A stretch of 64,000 bases of DNA, taken from the NCBI RefSeq assembly GCF_013410345.1, contig NZ_JACCFJ010000001.1:5473501-5537500 (forward strand). Direction: 5' to 3'. The first letter of the stretch is position 1; every line of letters starts with the position of its first letter. Below are positions 49,945 to 59,718 of this stretch, piece after piece. The notes below the pieces were generated by a model. That model was not told where the DNA came from and searched no databases. It saw only the letters and a list, made by a program, of their open reading frames with translations. The position numbers and the translations under genes were made by a program. The DNA is from Saccharopolyspora hordei (GTDB taxonomy: Bacteria > Actinomycetota > Actinomycetes > Mycobacteriales > Pseudonocardiaceae).

Positions 49945-51186
49945 TCAGGAGGCCGACCCGCCGGCCGGGCGGGTCTCCGGGGCGCCCGCCCAGGCCAGCA
50001 GGCCGAGCACCGCGGTCAGCCCGGTGACGGCGAAGGCCACCTGGTAGGAGATCGCGTCGACGAGCACGCCCGCGATGAGCGGGCCGAGGATCGCGCCGAA
50101 GTCGGCGGACATCTGGAACGACGCCAGCACCGGCCCGCCCCGGCCCTTCGAGCCGATGATGTCGGCGACCGCGGCGTTCTGGGCGGGGTTGAGGATGCCC
50201 GCGCCCATGCCGGCCACCAGCGAGGCGACGAGGAACCACGGCACGGAGTCGGTGAAGCCCAGCGCCGCGGTGGCCAGGCCGGACACCGCCAGCCCGGCGA
50301 GCACCAGCGGCTTGCGGCCGCGCTGGTCGGCGACCCGGCCGGACACCAGCAGCACCGCGGCGTTGCCGACCGCGAACACCGACAGCGCCACCCCCGCCAT
50401 GGACTGGCTGGAGCGCAGGGCCTCGACCACGAACAGCGGGACCAGGGCGATCCGCACGCCGAACACGGTCCAGCCGTTGCTGAAGTTGGACAGCAGCGCG
50501 GCGCGGTAGGTGCGGTGGCCCAGCGCCTGCCGCACCGTCATCGACTGGACTCCGCCGTCGTCCTTCGGCTGCGGCGCCGCCAGTGCCGACCGGCGCAGCA
50601 TCAGCCAGCCGATGCCGGCGGCCAGGAACAGCGCGATGCCGTAGGTGACGAACGGCAACCGCAGCGAGTAGCCGACCACGAGACCGCCGATGATGGGCCC
50701 GGACACGTTGCCCAGCAGGAAGCTCGTCGCCCACACCCCGGAAGCCCGTCCGCGCAGGTGCGGCGGCGAGAGCCGGACCAGCAGCGCCACCGCCGAGACG
50801 GTGAACATGGTCGAGCCGGTGCCGCCGAGCGCGCGGAACACCAGCAGCTGCCAGTAGGACTGGGCGAACGCGCAGGCGGCGGTGCTCAGCCCGACGATCG
50901 TGATGCCCGCGACGTAGATCGAGCGCTCACCGAACATCGACACCAGCCGCCCGCTGACCGGCGCGAAGGCCAGCCGCATCAGGGCGAAGGCGCTGATCAC
51001 GAAGGACGCCGCGGTGACGCCGACGTCGAAGCTGGTGGCGAAGGTCGGCAGCGCGGGCGCCACGATGCCCATGCCCACCGCGACGATGAAGCTGCCGGTG
51101 ACCAGGACCCAGATCTCCCTCGGCAGGGCGCCGATGCCGGTGCCCTCGGTGGTCTGCCCCGCCGTTGCCGAGCTGCTCGACACCAC
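49945..51186 (-). CDS. MFS transporter (drug-efflux type)
   Basis: 413 residues with 12 hydrophobic segments. FAPVSGRLVSMFGERSIYVA carries the loop 2-3 motif, and RALGGTGSTMFTVSAVALL lies in TM4. Extended N-terminal tail rich in Ser/Thr. The GTG at 51186 (or 51183) is preferred, with GAGGGG close upstream. Located divergently from nothing obvious; the substrate cannot be predicted. The MFS fold and arrangement resemble the DHA1 exporters. Confidence 0.83.
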   Translation of the reverse strand: MVSSSSATAGQTTEGTGIGALPREIWVLVTGSFIVAVGMGIVAPALPTFATSFDVGVTAASFVISAFALMRLAFAPVSGRLVSMFGERSIYVAGITIVGLSTAACAFAQSYWQLLVFRALGGTGSTMFTVSAVALLVRLSPPHLRGRASGVWATSFLLGNVSGPIIGGLVVGYSLRLPFVTYGIALFLAAGIGWLMLRRSALAAPQPKDDGGVQSMTVRQALGHRTYRAALLSNFSNGWTVFGVRIALVPLFVVEALRSSQSMAGVALSVFAVGNAAVLLVSGRVADQRGRKPLVLAGLAVSGLATAALGFTDSVPWFLVASLVAGMGAGILNPAQNAAVADIIGSKGRGGPVLASFQMSADFGAILGPLIAGVLVDAISYQVAFAVTGLTAVLGLLAWAGAPETRPAGGSAS

Positions 51187-51301
51187 TGCCCCTCTCACCC
51201 AGTCCGACCGAACCACGTGGAGCGCCCGGCACCCGCCCGGGACGGCCCGGCTAGCCGAACCCGCAGCGCACGCGGTTTATTCCAGCGAAGATCGACGCCC
51301 C

Positions 51302-52123
51302 TCAGAGCAGGTCGTCGATGCGGCGGGCGTAGGCCGTCACGCCGTAGACCACCTCGAAGCCGCAGGCCTCGGCGAAGCGCTCGGCCGTGCCGCCCTCCTC
51401 GCTGTGCGAGGCGACCAGCAGCGCCCCGTGGTCGCGCAGCGCGTCGACGACGTCGGTGACCAGCTCGCGGCCGAGGCCGCGGCGCCGCCGACCGGGCCGC
51501 ACGACCACCTGCTCCACCAGGCCGACGCCGCGCTCGACGAACCCCTGGGCGAAGCCCGCGACCCGGTCGGCCTCCGGGTCGTCCACGACGCGCAGCACGC
51601 TGCGCGGCTCGTCGATCCGGTGCCCGAGGTTGCGCAGCAGCCGCCGCTCGCCCTCGCTGGAGAGCCCGGCGTCGTCGCCGACCAGGTCGACGATCTCGGG
51701 CAGGTCGCGGTCCTCGGCCGGCCGTGCCCAGCCGTGGACGGGCTGCGGCACCCGGTGCAGCAGCGCCACGAGCTCCTCCACCGCGCGCCACCCGGCGTCG
51801 TCGGCGATGCCCTCGATCTCGGCGACGGTGGTCGGCGAGGCGTACACGACGGCCTCCGACCGCCCCGCCTCGGCGAAGACCTCCTCCAGCTGCAGCAGCG
51901 TCCCGGCGACCTCGGCGCCCGTCCCCCACAGCGCGCACGCGTGGTTGGCGGCGGGCAGCGGGTTGTCCTGGTTGAGCACCACGGTGGCCGCGCCGACCGT
52001 GGTGCGCAGGCCGTAGCGCACGACGGCGGACGCCAGCCGCGCGGTCTCGACCAGCCCGGCCAGGTCGCGGGCCTGCCGCGGGTCGAGCAGTGCCTCGTCG
52101 TCCGGGTCGTGCAGTGGGTCCAC
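51302..52123 (-). CDS. GNAT-family N-acetyltransferase
   Basis: 273 residues. The C-terminal third holds the acetyl-CoA motif VEQVVVRPGRRRRGLGRELV followed by HSEEGGTAERFAEACGFEVV. The N-terminal half is poorly conserved and may form a second, degenerate GNAT module. GTG start at 52123 without a clear ribosome site. It is divergent from the DUF885 gene across 62 bp. Substrate unknown. Confidence 0.78.
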   Translation of the reverse strand: MDPLHDPDDEALLDPRQARDLAGLVETARLASAVVRYGLRTTVGAATVVLNQDNPLPAANHACALWGTGAEVAGTLLQLEEVFAEAGRSEAVVYASPTTVAEIEGIADDAGWRAVEELVALLHRVPQPVHGWARPAEDRDLPEIVDLVGDDAGLSSEGERRLLRNLGHRIDEPRSVLRVVDDPEADRVAGFAQGFVERGVGLVEQVVVRPGRRRRGLGRELVTDVVDALRDHGALLVASHSEEGGTAERFAEACGFEVVYGVTAYARRIDDLL

Positions 52124-52185
52124 GCCGCCATTGTCCCCGCCCGGCCGACGCGGTCCGCAGCGCGCTGTCACGGGGTTGCGGCAAC

Positions 52186-53853
52186 ATGGCCGGTGTGAAC
52201 ACTCCCACAGAACTCGCCGACGAGCTGCTGGGCGTCATGTTCGACGCGGACCCGGTCGCCGCCTCCCTGTACGGCTTCCACGAGCACGACGACCGGCTGC
52301 CCGACCCCTCCCTCGCGGCCGAACTGGCGCTGCGCGAGCACGCCGAGGACGTCCGGGTGCGCGCAATGGCGGTGGACACCACGCACGCCGACCTCGAGCA
52401 GCGGCTGACCATCGCGGTGGTGGTGCAGCACGCGCAGGCCACGGTCGCCCAGCTCGACGCCCGCGCCCCCGAGTACACGGTGATCGGCAACGTGTTCGCC
52501 CCGGTGGCCGGGCTGCTGTTCCACCTCGGTCAGGTGCCGGTCGCCGACGCCGAGCAGGGCGCTGCGTTCCTGCAGCGCCTGCGGCAGCTCCCGGCGTTCA
52601 CCGCGGCCGTGGCGCAGCGGCACCGGGAGGGCGCCGCGGCCGGGCGGGTCCCGGTGCGGGTGCTCGTCGACGACGCCGTCCACCACCTCGACGACTACCT
52701 GGCCGCGCCGGACCGCGACCCGCTGCGGACCCCGGACCTGCACGACCCGGGGTTGGAGCGGGAACGCGAGCGGGTGCTGGCCGACGAGGTGCACCCGGCG
52801 CTGCGCGAGTACCGGGACGTGCTCGCCACCGAGATCGCCCCGGTCTCCCGGCCCGACGACCGGCCGGGGCTGTGCTGGATCCCGTGCTGCCACGAGATCT
52901 ACCAGCGGCTCGTGCACGCGCACACCAGCACCGACCACACCCCGCAGGAGCTGCACGACACCGGGCTGGCGCGGATCGCGGCGCTGCGCGAGGAGGTGGC
53001 GGAGCTGGGCGGCCGGCTGTGGGACGAGCGCGACCCGGAGGCGGTGCTGGCGCGGCTGCGCACCGACCCGGCGCTGCGCTGGCGCGACGGCGAGGAGATG
53101 CTGGAGTCCGCGCGCAGCGCGATCGCGCGGGCCGAGACCGCCGCGCCACGGTGGTTCGGGACGCTGCCCGACCAGCCCTGCGAGGTGCGGCCGGTGCCAG
53201 GCGCCGCCGCGGAGAGCACCCCGCTCGGCTTCTACCTGTCGCCCGCGCTGGACGGCTCGCGCCCGGGCGTCTACTTCGCCAACACCGAGCACGCCGAGCG
53301 GCGCCCCCGCTACAACTCCGAGGTGATCGCCTTCCACGAGGTGGTGCCGGGGCACCACCTGCAGCTCAGCCTGGCCCAACGGCGCACCGAGCTGCCCATG
53401 CTGCGCAGGCTGATCAGCATCAACGCCTACACCGAGGGCTGGGGCCTCTACACCGAGCGGCTGGCCGACGAGATGGGCTTGTACTCCGACGACCTGGTCC
53501 GGCTGGGCATGGTGGCGCAGGAGATGCTGCGCGCCGGGCGGCTGGTGGTCGACACCGGGTTGCACGAGTTCGGCTGGAGCCGCGACCGCGCCCTGGAGTA
53601 CCTGCGCACCAACACCACGCTGCCGGAGCTGGAGATCACCGCGGAGGTCGACCGCTACATCTCCTACCCGGCGCAGGCGCTGTCGTACTTGGTGGGCAAG
53701 CTGGAGATCGACCGGGTCCGGGCCATCGCCCAGCAGCGGCTGGGCGCGGACTTCGACATCCGCCGGTTCCACGACACGCTCCTCCGCCACGGCGCCCTGC
53801 CGGTGTCCACACTGGACCCCCTGGTCCACGAGGAGCTGGGTCTCCCCCGCTGA
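52186..53853 (+). CDS. DUF885 metallo-hydrolase-like protein
   Basis: 555 residues of the DUF885 family, which includes zinc peptidase-like proteins. The metal motif HEVVPGHHLQ lies near residues 384-393, with EGWGLYTERLADEMG near 420 holding the downstream glutamate. No signal peptide, so presumably cytoplasmic. ATG 52186 (GTG 52195 is an alternative); weak ribosome site. Function as a peptidase is family-based inference. Confidence 0.82.
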   Translation: MAGVNTPTELADELLGVMFDADPVAASLYGFHEHDDRLPDPSLAAELALREHAEDVRVRAMAVDTTHADLEQRLTIAVVVQHAQATVAQLDARAPEYTVIGNVFAPVAGLLFHLGQVPVADAEQGAAFLQRLRQLPAFTAAVAQRHREGAAAGRVPVRVLVDDAVHHLDDYLAAPDRDPLRTPDLHDPGLERERERVLADEVHPALREYRDVLATEIAPVSRPDDRPGLCWIPCCHEIYQRLVHAHTSTDHTPQELHDTGLARIAALREEVAELGGRLWDERDPEAVLARLRTDPALRWRDGEEMLESARSAIARAETAAPRWFGTLPDQPCEVRPVPGAAAESTPLGFYLSPALDGSRPGVYFANTEHAERRPRYNSEVIAFHEVVPGHHLQLSLAQRRTELPMLRRLISINAYTEGWGLYTERLADEMGLYSDDLVRLGMVAQEMLRAGRLVVDTGLHEFGWSRDRALEYLRTNTTLPELEITAEVDRYISYPAQALSYLVGKLEIDRVRAIAQQRLGADFDIRRFHDTLLRHGALPVSTLDPLVHEELGLPR

Positions 53854-53986
53854 TCGCCGAAACCCCTGCGACATCCAGGTGATCCGTCGCGACGACGCTC
53901 GAAGAGCGCGGTGAGCGCACTACTGTCGACATCGGGCGTGGTCGGCTCCGCGGCCGGCGACGCTCCGCCAGACAGGAGGGCTCGCC

Positions 53987-55939
53987 GTGACCGGGACTTC
54001 CCACCACCGCCAGGAGAGGCTCCGCCGCGAAGCCGAGGCGGAGCTGCGCGACCGGCAGCTGCCGAGCTGGAAGGGGCGGGTGCTGCAGCGGATCGCGGTG
54101 GAGCACGGCAACGGCTGGTACCCGCTGCTCAACGAGTCCACCCCGAACACCGCGGCCGACCGCCCGGACGCGGTGGTGGTGGGCCCGCTGGGCGTGCTGG
54201 TCGTGCTGCTCCGCGACGCCGAACCGGACTGGGAGGACACCCGGAGGGCGTTCGTCTGGACCGCGGAGCTGCTGGCCGGGGCGACCACCGACGCGGGCGC
54301 GGTGACCGAGGCGGTGGCCCGCGTGGTGGTGGTGCACCCGGCCGACCACCGCGGCCGCACGGGGCACACCGGCGAGCACCTGGCCATCACCGAGGCCGAG
54401 CTGGACCGCGTCCTCGTGCGCGGCGAACGGCTGCTGGAACCTGCGGAGGCCTGGGACATCGCCCGCCACCTGGACGCCAGGACCCGCGATCTGACGCCGA
54501 TCATGTGGAACCCGCGGACCGTCCCGCAGCAGCGCGGACCGCGGCGGGCCGGCGGCTCCGGCCTGTTCGAGGTGCGCGACCTGCGCCGGGAGCGGGTCGA
54601 GCGGGCGCTGCAGCGCCCCTTCCGGGACTGGCGGGTCTTCCTGGACGACACCCAGCTGGGCGCGGTGCGGCGCAGCTACTCCGGCCCGGCGCGCATCACC
54701 GGCCCGGCAGGCACCGGCAAGACCGTCCTGGCGCTGCACCGGTTGGCCCACCTCGCCCGCCGCACCCCCGGGAAGCTGCTGTTCACCACGCACGCGCGGA
54801 GCCTGCCGCGGATCGCCGCCGAGCAGTTCCGCTCGCTGGCCCCGCACCTGGTGCAGCGCGTCGAGTTCACCCACCTGCACGCCTGGGCGCGGAACTTCCT
54901 CACCGAGCGCGGGCAGCCCGCCGACGTCGACGAGCAGCAGGTCGAGGCGGCCTTCGAGGCGGCGTGGTGTTCGGAGCTGAGCGCACCGCTGCGCGCGTTC
55001 CGGTCTTCCCGCTACTACTGGAAGGACGAGATCGACCGCGTGATCAAGGGGCGCGGGATCGGCTCGTTGGAGACCTACCGGACGGTGGCGCGCAAGGGCC
55101 GGGGTCGGCCGCTGCCGTCCGAGCTGCGCGCGCAGGTCTGGCGGTTCTACTGCGCCTACGAGCGGGAGTTGTCCGCCCGCGACGCCCTCGACCACAACGA
55201 CGTGCTCACGCGCGCGCTGACGGAGCTGGACCACCGGCCGCTGCCCGAGCAGTACGCGGCGGTGGTCGTCGACGAGGTCCAGGACCTGACGCTGGTCGGG
55301 CTGCGACTGGTGCACGCGATCAGCGGGGACGGCCGCGACCAGCTGCTGCTCGTCGGCGACGGCCAGCAGCAGGTGTACCCCGGTGGCTGGCTCCTCTCCG
55401 AGGCCGGGATCTCGGTGCAGGGCAGGGGCGAGGTGCTGCGCCGCAACTACCGGAACCGGGCGGCCGTGTTGCAGGAGGCCGCGGAGCTCAACGCCGTCAA
55501 CCGGTTCGACGACCTCGACGGCGGACCGACGGTCGCGCTGCGCTCCGCGCTGCCGGTGCTGCGCGGCGGCCGCGTGGTGCGCTGGGCGGGCACGGACCAG
55601 GAAGCGGCACTGGTCGCGGCACTGCGCGAGCTCGACGACCACGCGGACACCGCGGTGCTCACCCGCACCAACGCCGCAGCCCAGCGCTGGGAGGAGGTGC
55701 TGCGCGCCGCGGGCTTCACCGTCCGCCCCCTGGACCGGTGGGACGGCCGCACGCCCGGCCCGGTCCACGTCGGCACGGTGCACCGGGCCAAGGGCACCGA
55801 GTTCCGCGCGGTGTTCCTCCCCGACGACCACGTGCCGTCCACCGCGCACCGGGACGAGGTGGAGGCGGCGGACCGCCACCGGCTGGTGGCCCGGACCCGA
55901 GCGCGCGACCACCTCTGGATCGGCACGCTCACCGGGTGA
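53987..55939 (+). CDS. NERD-like nuclease domain fused to UvrD/Rep-type helicase
   Basis: 650 residues. The N-terminal region (about 25-150, LQRIAVEHGNGWYPLLNEST, then DAVVVGPLGVLVV) resembles a NERD nuclease-related domain. The superfamily 1 helicase follows: Walker A GPAGTGKT near 239, DEVQDL near 428, GDGQQQVY near 454, RRNYRN near 485, VHRAKGTEF near 598 and VARTRARDHLWIGTL at the end. GTG 53987 has AGGAGGG 5 nt upstream. It ends 11 bp inside the convergent TetR gene. Role presumably in DNA repair or processing. Confidence 0.83.
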   Translation: MTGTSHHRQERLRREAEAELRDRQLPSWKGRVLQRIAVEHGNGWYPLLNESTPNTAADRPDAVVVGPLGVLVVLLRDAEPDWEDTRRAFVWTAELLAGATTDAGAVTEAVARVVVVHPADHRGRTGHTGEHLAITEAELDRVLVRGERLLEPAEAWDIARHLDARTRDLTPIMWNPRTVPQQRGPRRAGGSGLFEVRDLRRERVERALQRPFRDWRVFLDDTQLGAVRRSYSGPARITGPAGTGKTVLALHRLAHLARRTPGKLLFTTHARSLPRIAAEQFRSLAPHLVQRVEFTHLHAWARNFLTERGQPADVDEQQVEAAFEAAWCSELSAPLRAFRSSRYYWKDEIDRVIKGRGIGSLETYRTVARKGRGRPLPSELRAQVWRFYCAYERELSARDALDHNDVLTRALTELDHRPLPEQYAAVVVDEVQDLTLVGLRLVHAISGDGRDQLLLVGDGQQQVYPGGWLLSEAGISVQGRGEVLRRNYRNRAAVLQEAAELNAVNRFDDLDGGPTVALRSALPVLRGGRVVRWAGTDQEAALVAALRELDDHADTAVLTRTNAAAQRWEEVLRAAGFTVRPLDRWDGRTPGPVHVGTVHRAKGTEFRAVFLPDDHVPSTAHRDEVEAADRHRLVARTRARDHLWIGTLTG

Positions 55940-56591
55940 TCTCCGCGGTGCGGGCCCGCTCGAAGCCGACGAGCATCGCCTCCAGCGCGAAGTCGAAGCG
56001 CGACCGGGCCCCCGCGCGGCTCCCCGCCCGGGACGCGGCCTCGGCGAGCAGCGGGAACTCGGCGGGGTCCACATCGGACAGCTGGCGGACCTGCTCGGTG
56101 GCCTCCGCCTGACCCCCGCCGGCCGCGGTCACGACGTCACCGACCACGAAGCCGGCCAGCGAGAACAGCACGTCCAGCCCGACCTCCAGTGAGAACCCCG
56201 AGGCGCGGAGCACCTCCAGCACGCCCTCCATGACCGCCAGGTTCCGCGAGGTCACCGCGGGCCGGGACACGATCAGCGGGACGGCGTTCGGGTGCGCCAG
56301 CAGCGTCTCCCGCAGCGCGTGCGCGTAGGTGCGCAGAGCGTCCTGCCACGAGTCGCCCCCGGTCTGCGGCGGGCCGGCTTCGGCGAGCAGCTGCTCGACC
56401 ACGCCGTCCAGCAGGGCCTCCTTGTTGGCCACGTAGTGGTAGAGGGTCATCGCCTCCACCCCGAGCTCGGCACCGAGCCGACGCATCGACAGCACCGCCA
56501 GGCCCTCGCGGTCGACGAGCCGCAAGGCGGCGGCGAGCACGTCCTGCCGGGTCAGGCCCGCGCGCTGACCGCGGGTGCGACTGGTGGGCAT
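55929..56591 (-). CDS. TetR-family regulator (TetR_C-type)
   Basis: 220 residues. The N-terminal helix-turn-helix (LTRQDVLAAALRLVDREGLA, then SMRRLGAELGVEAMTLYHYV) is followed by the TetR class C-terminal ligand domain. ATG 56591. It is divergent from a small membrane protein across operators at 56616-56660, so it probably represses itself and that gene. Confidence 0.87.
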   Translation of the reverse strand: MPTSRTRGQRAGLTRQDVLAAALRLVDREGLAVLSMRRLGAELGVEAMTLYHYVANKEALLDGVVEQLLAEAGPPQTGGDSWQDALRTYAHALRETLLAHPNAVPLIVSRPAVTSRNLAVMEGVLEVLRASGFSLEVGLDVLFSLAGFVVGDVVTAAGGGQAEATEQVRQLSDVDPAEFPLLAEAASRAGSRAGARSRFDFALEAMLVGFERARTAEITR

Positions 56592-56615
56592 GGCCGCTCC
56601 TCCTCGTTTGCGATT

Positions 56616-56660
56616 CTTACACCGTAAGCTTACGGTGGATGTGCAAACTTACACCGTAAG
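56616..56660. promoter_or_regulatory. Paired TetR operators
   Basis: CACCGTAAGCTTACGGTG (56620-56637) is a perfect 18-bp palindrome. CTTAC-ACC-GTAAG occurs at 56616-56628 and again at 56648-56660, 32 bp apart. Both lie between the divergent TetR and membrane-protein genes. Confidence 0.8.
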
Positions 56661-56677
56661 ACGAAGGAGGGGGAGCC

Positions 56678-57145
56678 ATGTCCGCTCCCGCGAAGCCCCA
56701 GGACGGGACCGTCCGCGCCCTGTACCTCGGGCTGGCGCTGAGCGTGGTCAGCGCGCTGGTGCCGCTGGTCGACGTGGCCACCGTGGACAGCCTCGGCGAC
56801 CACGTGCGCGACGCCTACCCGACCTGGCCCGAGGACCTGGTCGCCGCCGACCGCGGCGCGATCGCCGGGTCGCTGGCGGTCATCGGCGTGCTCGGCGCCG
56901 CGGGCTGGCTGTGGACGATCGTGGGGGTCCGCAAGCACGCCCGGTGGGTGCGCGCGGTCAGCACGACCCTGTTCGCCCTGGGCGCCTGCGCCGCCCTGCT
57001 CACCGCGACGCTCTCCGGAGGCGCGTACACCCAGGTCGTCCCGCCGCTGTACAGCACGCTCACCGCGCTCCCGGTCCTGGTGGGCCTGGCCGCCGTCGTC
57101 CAGCTCTGGCGCACGGGCAGGCGCACGACGGCACCCGCCGCGTGA
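56678..57145 (+). CDS. Four-helix membrane protein under TetR control
   Basis: 155 residues with four hydrophobic segments (about 14-32, 64-84, 92-112 and 121-145). No motif identifies it; the small size and TetR pairing suggest an inducible membrane stress protein. ATG behind GAAGGAGGGG. Confidence 0.72.
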   Translation: MSAPAKPQDGTVRALYLGLALSVVSALVPLVDVATVDSLGDHVRDAYPTWPEDLVAADRGAIAGSLAVIGVLGAAGWLWTIVGVRKHARWVRAVSTTLFALGACAALLTATLSGGAYTQVVPPLYSTLTALPVLVGLAAVVQLWRTGRRTTAPAA

Positions 57146-57158
57146 CCGCACCCCGACC

Positions 57159-57208
57159 GGGTCGTGAGTGCCAAGACCGGCTCCAACCGGCTCCAGCACT
57201 CACGACCC
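57159..57208. repeat. Palindromic intergenic repeat, unit 1
   Basis: GGGTCGTGAGTG and its exact complement CACTCACGACCC enclose CCGGCTCCAACCGGCTCC. It forms a long hairpin 14 bp past the membrane-protein stop. A sister unit follows 41 bp later. Confidence 0.75.
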
Positions 57209-57249
57209 CCGAGCCGACACGGCACGAGGCACCCGCTCACCCCCACCAC

Positions 57250-57299
57250 GGGTCGTGAGTGGGAGAACCGGCTCCAGCCGGTTCGAGCACTCACGACCC
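57250..57299. repeat. Palindromic intergenic repeat, unit 2
   Basis: Same GGGTCGTGAGTG/CACTCACGACCC ends and 50-bp length as unit 1, with inner AACCGGCTCCAGCCGGTT pairing as well. The rest of the 57.15-57.50 kb gap shows no gene or promoter that I can support. Confidence 0.75.
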
Positions 57300-57500
57300 C
57301 GTGCGGGAGCGGGCGGTCGCGCGCACCCCTGTCCGCAGTGGACGTGGTGCGTCCGGGTGATCTCCAGAGGCCGTTCCCCACGGGAGAAGCCGCAGGTGGA
57401 GGGCTGTCGCGCGAGCACGACCGCTGATCACGGTCGCTTGCCGGGCGCTCACGGACGGTGGATGGTGGGCGACGAGACGTGACCAGGCGAGGGGTGCGGC

Positions 57501-58306
57501 ATGGCGGACGGCCACGAGTACATCGTGAGCGACCGGGAGTTCGAGGAGAAGCGGCTCCTGCAGCAGAGCGAGGTCCTCGACCCGCTGACCCGCCGGCTGT
57601 TCGAGACCGCCGGCCTGGCCCCCGGGATGCGGGTCCTCGACCTGGGCAGCGGGGCGGGGAACGTGGCGCGGCTCGTCGCCGACCTCGTCGGGCCGGAGGG
57701 CAGCGTCATCGGGATCGAGCGCGACCCGGACGCGGTGCGGCGCGCGCAGCGCCGCACGGACGCGGCCGGCTACACCAACGTCGAGTTCCGCGAGGGCGAC
57801 GCACAGAAGGCCGACGTCGTCGACGGCGAGTTCGACGCCGTGGTGGCCTGCTGTTCCTCCCCGACCCGGTGGAGGCGCTGCGTCGCGGCTACGCGCTGCT
57901 GCGCCCCGGCGGCGTGCTGTGCGTGCAGGAACCGGACATGGGCTACGACTGGACGAGCGTCGAGTCCGCGCTCTGGCAGCAAGCCCGCAGCTGGGTGCTC
58001 GAGACGCTCACCGCGATCGGCGCCAACCCGCGGATGGGCCTGTCGCTGTTCGCGGCCTTCCGCGAGGCAGGCCTCCCCGACCCGGAGATGTACGTGGAGG
58101 CGGGCGCCGGCGGCGGCGCGAAGGCACCGGTCTTCGGCTGGTCGAACGTCGTCGAGGGCATGGTCCCGCTGATGGAACGCCTCGGCATCGCCACCGCCGC
58201 CGAGGTGGAGCCGGCGACGCTCCAGGACCGCCTCCGCGCCGAGGTCGAGCGGCAGAACGGCACGGTGGTGAGCCCCTGCCTCTACGCCGCCTGGACGAGG
58301 AAGTGA
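57501..58306 (+). pseudogene. SAM-dependent methyltransferase with a frameshift
   Basis: The first frame gives MADGHEYIVSDREFEEKRLL, then the SAM motif VLDLGSGAGNVARL near residue 46, IGIERDP near 74 and GEFDAVV near 110. At about 57848 the frame changes and continues LLFLPDPVEALRRGYALLRPGGVLCVQEPD to the stop at 58306. Together they make one UbiE-like methyltransferase of about 268 residues. The break is a short deletion near GTGGTGGCC, or a sequencing error. Confidence 0.78.
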
Positions 58307-58332
58307 CCACCCCGGCCGTCCCCCGAACGAGA

Positions 58333-58365
58333 GACGGCGAGCGCTCTGGTCGAGCGCTCGCCGTC
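58333..58365. terminator. Hairpin between the methyltransferase and ssrA 3' ends
   Basis: GACGGCGAGCGCTC and its exact complement around a 5-nt loop (14-bp stem), between two convergent genes. Confidence 0.82.
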
Positions 58366-58371
58366 GTGCGG

Positions 58372-58738
58372 TGGAGGTGCCGGGAATCGAACCCGGGTCC
58401 TCCGTCGCCTCACTGAGGCTTCTCCGTGCGCAGTTCGCTATGCCTCTACTCGGCTCCACCGGTCACGCGAACAAGCCGGTGTGACGAGCCCAGTCGCTGT
58501 GCGGTGTCCCACCAGGTCCCGCGACCGGACCTGGTGGTGGAGCCTCCTCGCTGATGCCGGATCCCGGGTCGGAGGCTGTCCCGGTCCGACAGAGTCGCTC
58601 CTCGCTCAGGCGGCGAGGGCGAACTCGCGCTGACTCTTGTCGGCGCTTGTTGGTGTGCAGCGACGCTTTCGGTGGTCTCCTGCCTGCACCGGCACGCTTC
58701 CCTCAGATCGACTGACGGAGTCGAAACCGTTCACCCCC
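58372..58738 (-). ncRNA. ssrA: Transfer-messenger RNA (tmRNA)
   Basis: Read on the minus strand, the 5' end GGGGGTGAACGGTTTCGAC and the 3' end GGGTTCGATTCCCGGCACCTCC pair as a tRNA-Ala-like acceptor with a G-U pair. The tag frame (58644 to 58606) encodes ADKSQREFALAA and a stop, with the -ALAA degradation signal for ClpXP. With SmpB (encoded 1 kb away) it rescues stalled ribosomes. Confidence 0.95.
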
Positions 58739-58821
58739 CTTCGCTCCGGCTCGGCCTTCGAACCGGTGTACCCAGCATAACGTGTGGGAGCCGGACGATC
58801 ATTCCAGTATCCCTGGATCGA

Positions 58822-59718
58822 TCAGGTGCCCAGCAGCTTCGCCGGGGTGTCGTGCAGCACCGCGCGCAGGAACCCCGGCCCCAGCCGGTCGTCCTCGGCC
58901 GCCCACCCCGCGATCGCCGCCAGCTGCTCGGCGTACGGGTACGGGATGTTCGGGAAGTCGGTCCCCAGCACGACCCGGTCGGCGTGCTCGGCGAGCCGGG
59001 CGGGCCAGTCCGCGGGCAGCGGCCCGAAGTGGTCGCTGAAGGCCACCCCGACCATGGTCGTGTCGACGTGCACGCCCGGGTACCTCTCCACCAGGTCCAA
59101 CGCGGCGCCGTGCTCCGGCATGCCGGCGTGCGCCAGCACCGCGACGAGCGCGGGGTGGCGGCGCAGCACCCCCTCGAACACGTCCAGCCCGGTGTGCGCG
59201 CCCGGCCGCGGCCCGTGGCCGCAGTGCACCACGACCGGCACCCCGGCCTCCGCGAGCAGCCCCCACGCCGGGTCCAGCAGGTCGTCGGTCGGGTCGAAGG
59301 CACCGACCTGGACGTGCACCTTCACGCACCGCGCCCCGGCCTCCAGCGCCTTCGCGAGGTAGGTGGTGACCTCGGGCTCCGGGAAGATCGTCGCCGTGGG
59401 CACCGCGCCCGGCGTGCGGTGGCCGAAGTCCAGCGCCCACTCCGTCAGCCACGCGGCCATGCCCGGCTTGTGCGCGTAGACCAGCGGCGCGAACGTCGTC
59501 ACGCCGAGGTCGCGCAGCACGCGCAGGCGGGTCTCCTCGGAGTGCCGGTAGTGGATCGGCCACGCCACGCCGTAGTGCTGCTCCGCCTGGTCGAAGTACG
59601 CCCAGACCTTGGACAGCACGCGCTCCGGCAGGAAGTGCGTGTGGATGTCGACCAGGCCGGGCAGCCCCAGCTCCGCCACCCAGGCCGGGACCTCGGCGTC
59701 GCTGCGCGGCCCCGTCAC
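58822..59718 (-). CDS. Amidohydrolase-family protein
   Basis: 298 residues of the amidohydrolase_2 type. VDIHTHFLP near residue 23 supplies the first metal ligands, VHVQVG near 133 the central one, VVVHCGHGP near 162 another, and [12 protein letters not shown] near 257 the catalytic aspartate. GTG start overlaps the smpB stop (GTGA). Family members hydrolyse or decarboxylate aromatic and lactone compounds; the substrate here is unknown. Confidence 0.82.
   Translation of the reverse strand: MTGPRSDAEVPAWVAELGLPGLVDIHTHFLPERVLSKVWAYFDQAEQHYGVAWPIHYRHSEETRLRVLRDLGVTTFAPLVYAHKPGMAAWLTEWALDFGHRTPGAVPTATIFPEPEVTTYLAKALEAGARCVKVHVQVGAFDPTDDLLDPAWGLLAEAGVPVVVHCGHGPRPGAHTGLDVFEGVLRRHPALVAVLAHAGMPEHGAALDLVERYPGVHVDTTMVGVAFSDHFGPLPADWPARLAEHADRVVLGTDFPNIPYPYAEQLAAIAGWAAEDDRLGPGFLRAVLHDTPAKLLGT

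Noticed and set aside
48283..51459. 1058-residue plus-strand open frame
   Set aside because: It is the antisense shadow of the NADH dehydrogenase, DUF6158 and MFS genes; composition is His/Arg/Gln-rich with no family motif or ribosome site.
53636..56074. 812-residue minus-strand open frame
   Set aside because: Lies opposite the NERD/UvrD helicase gene, whose motifs are unmistakable on the plus strand; the frame is open only because of high GC.
58372..58450. Separate tRNA gene at the TTCGATTCC signal
   Set aside because: This T-arm belongs to the tmRNA; no anticodon arm is present and the tag sequence confirms ssrA.
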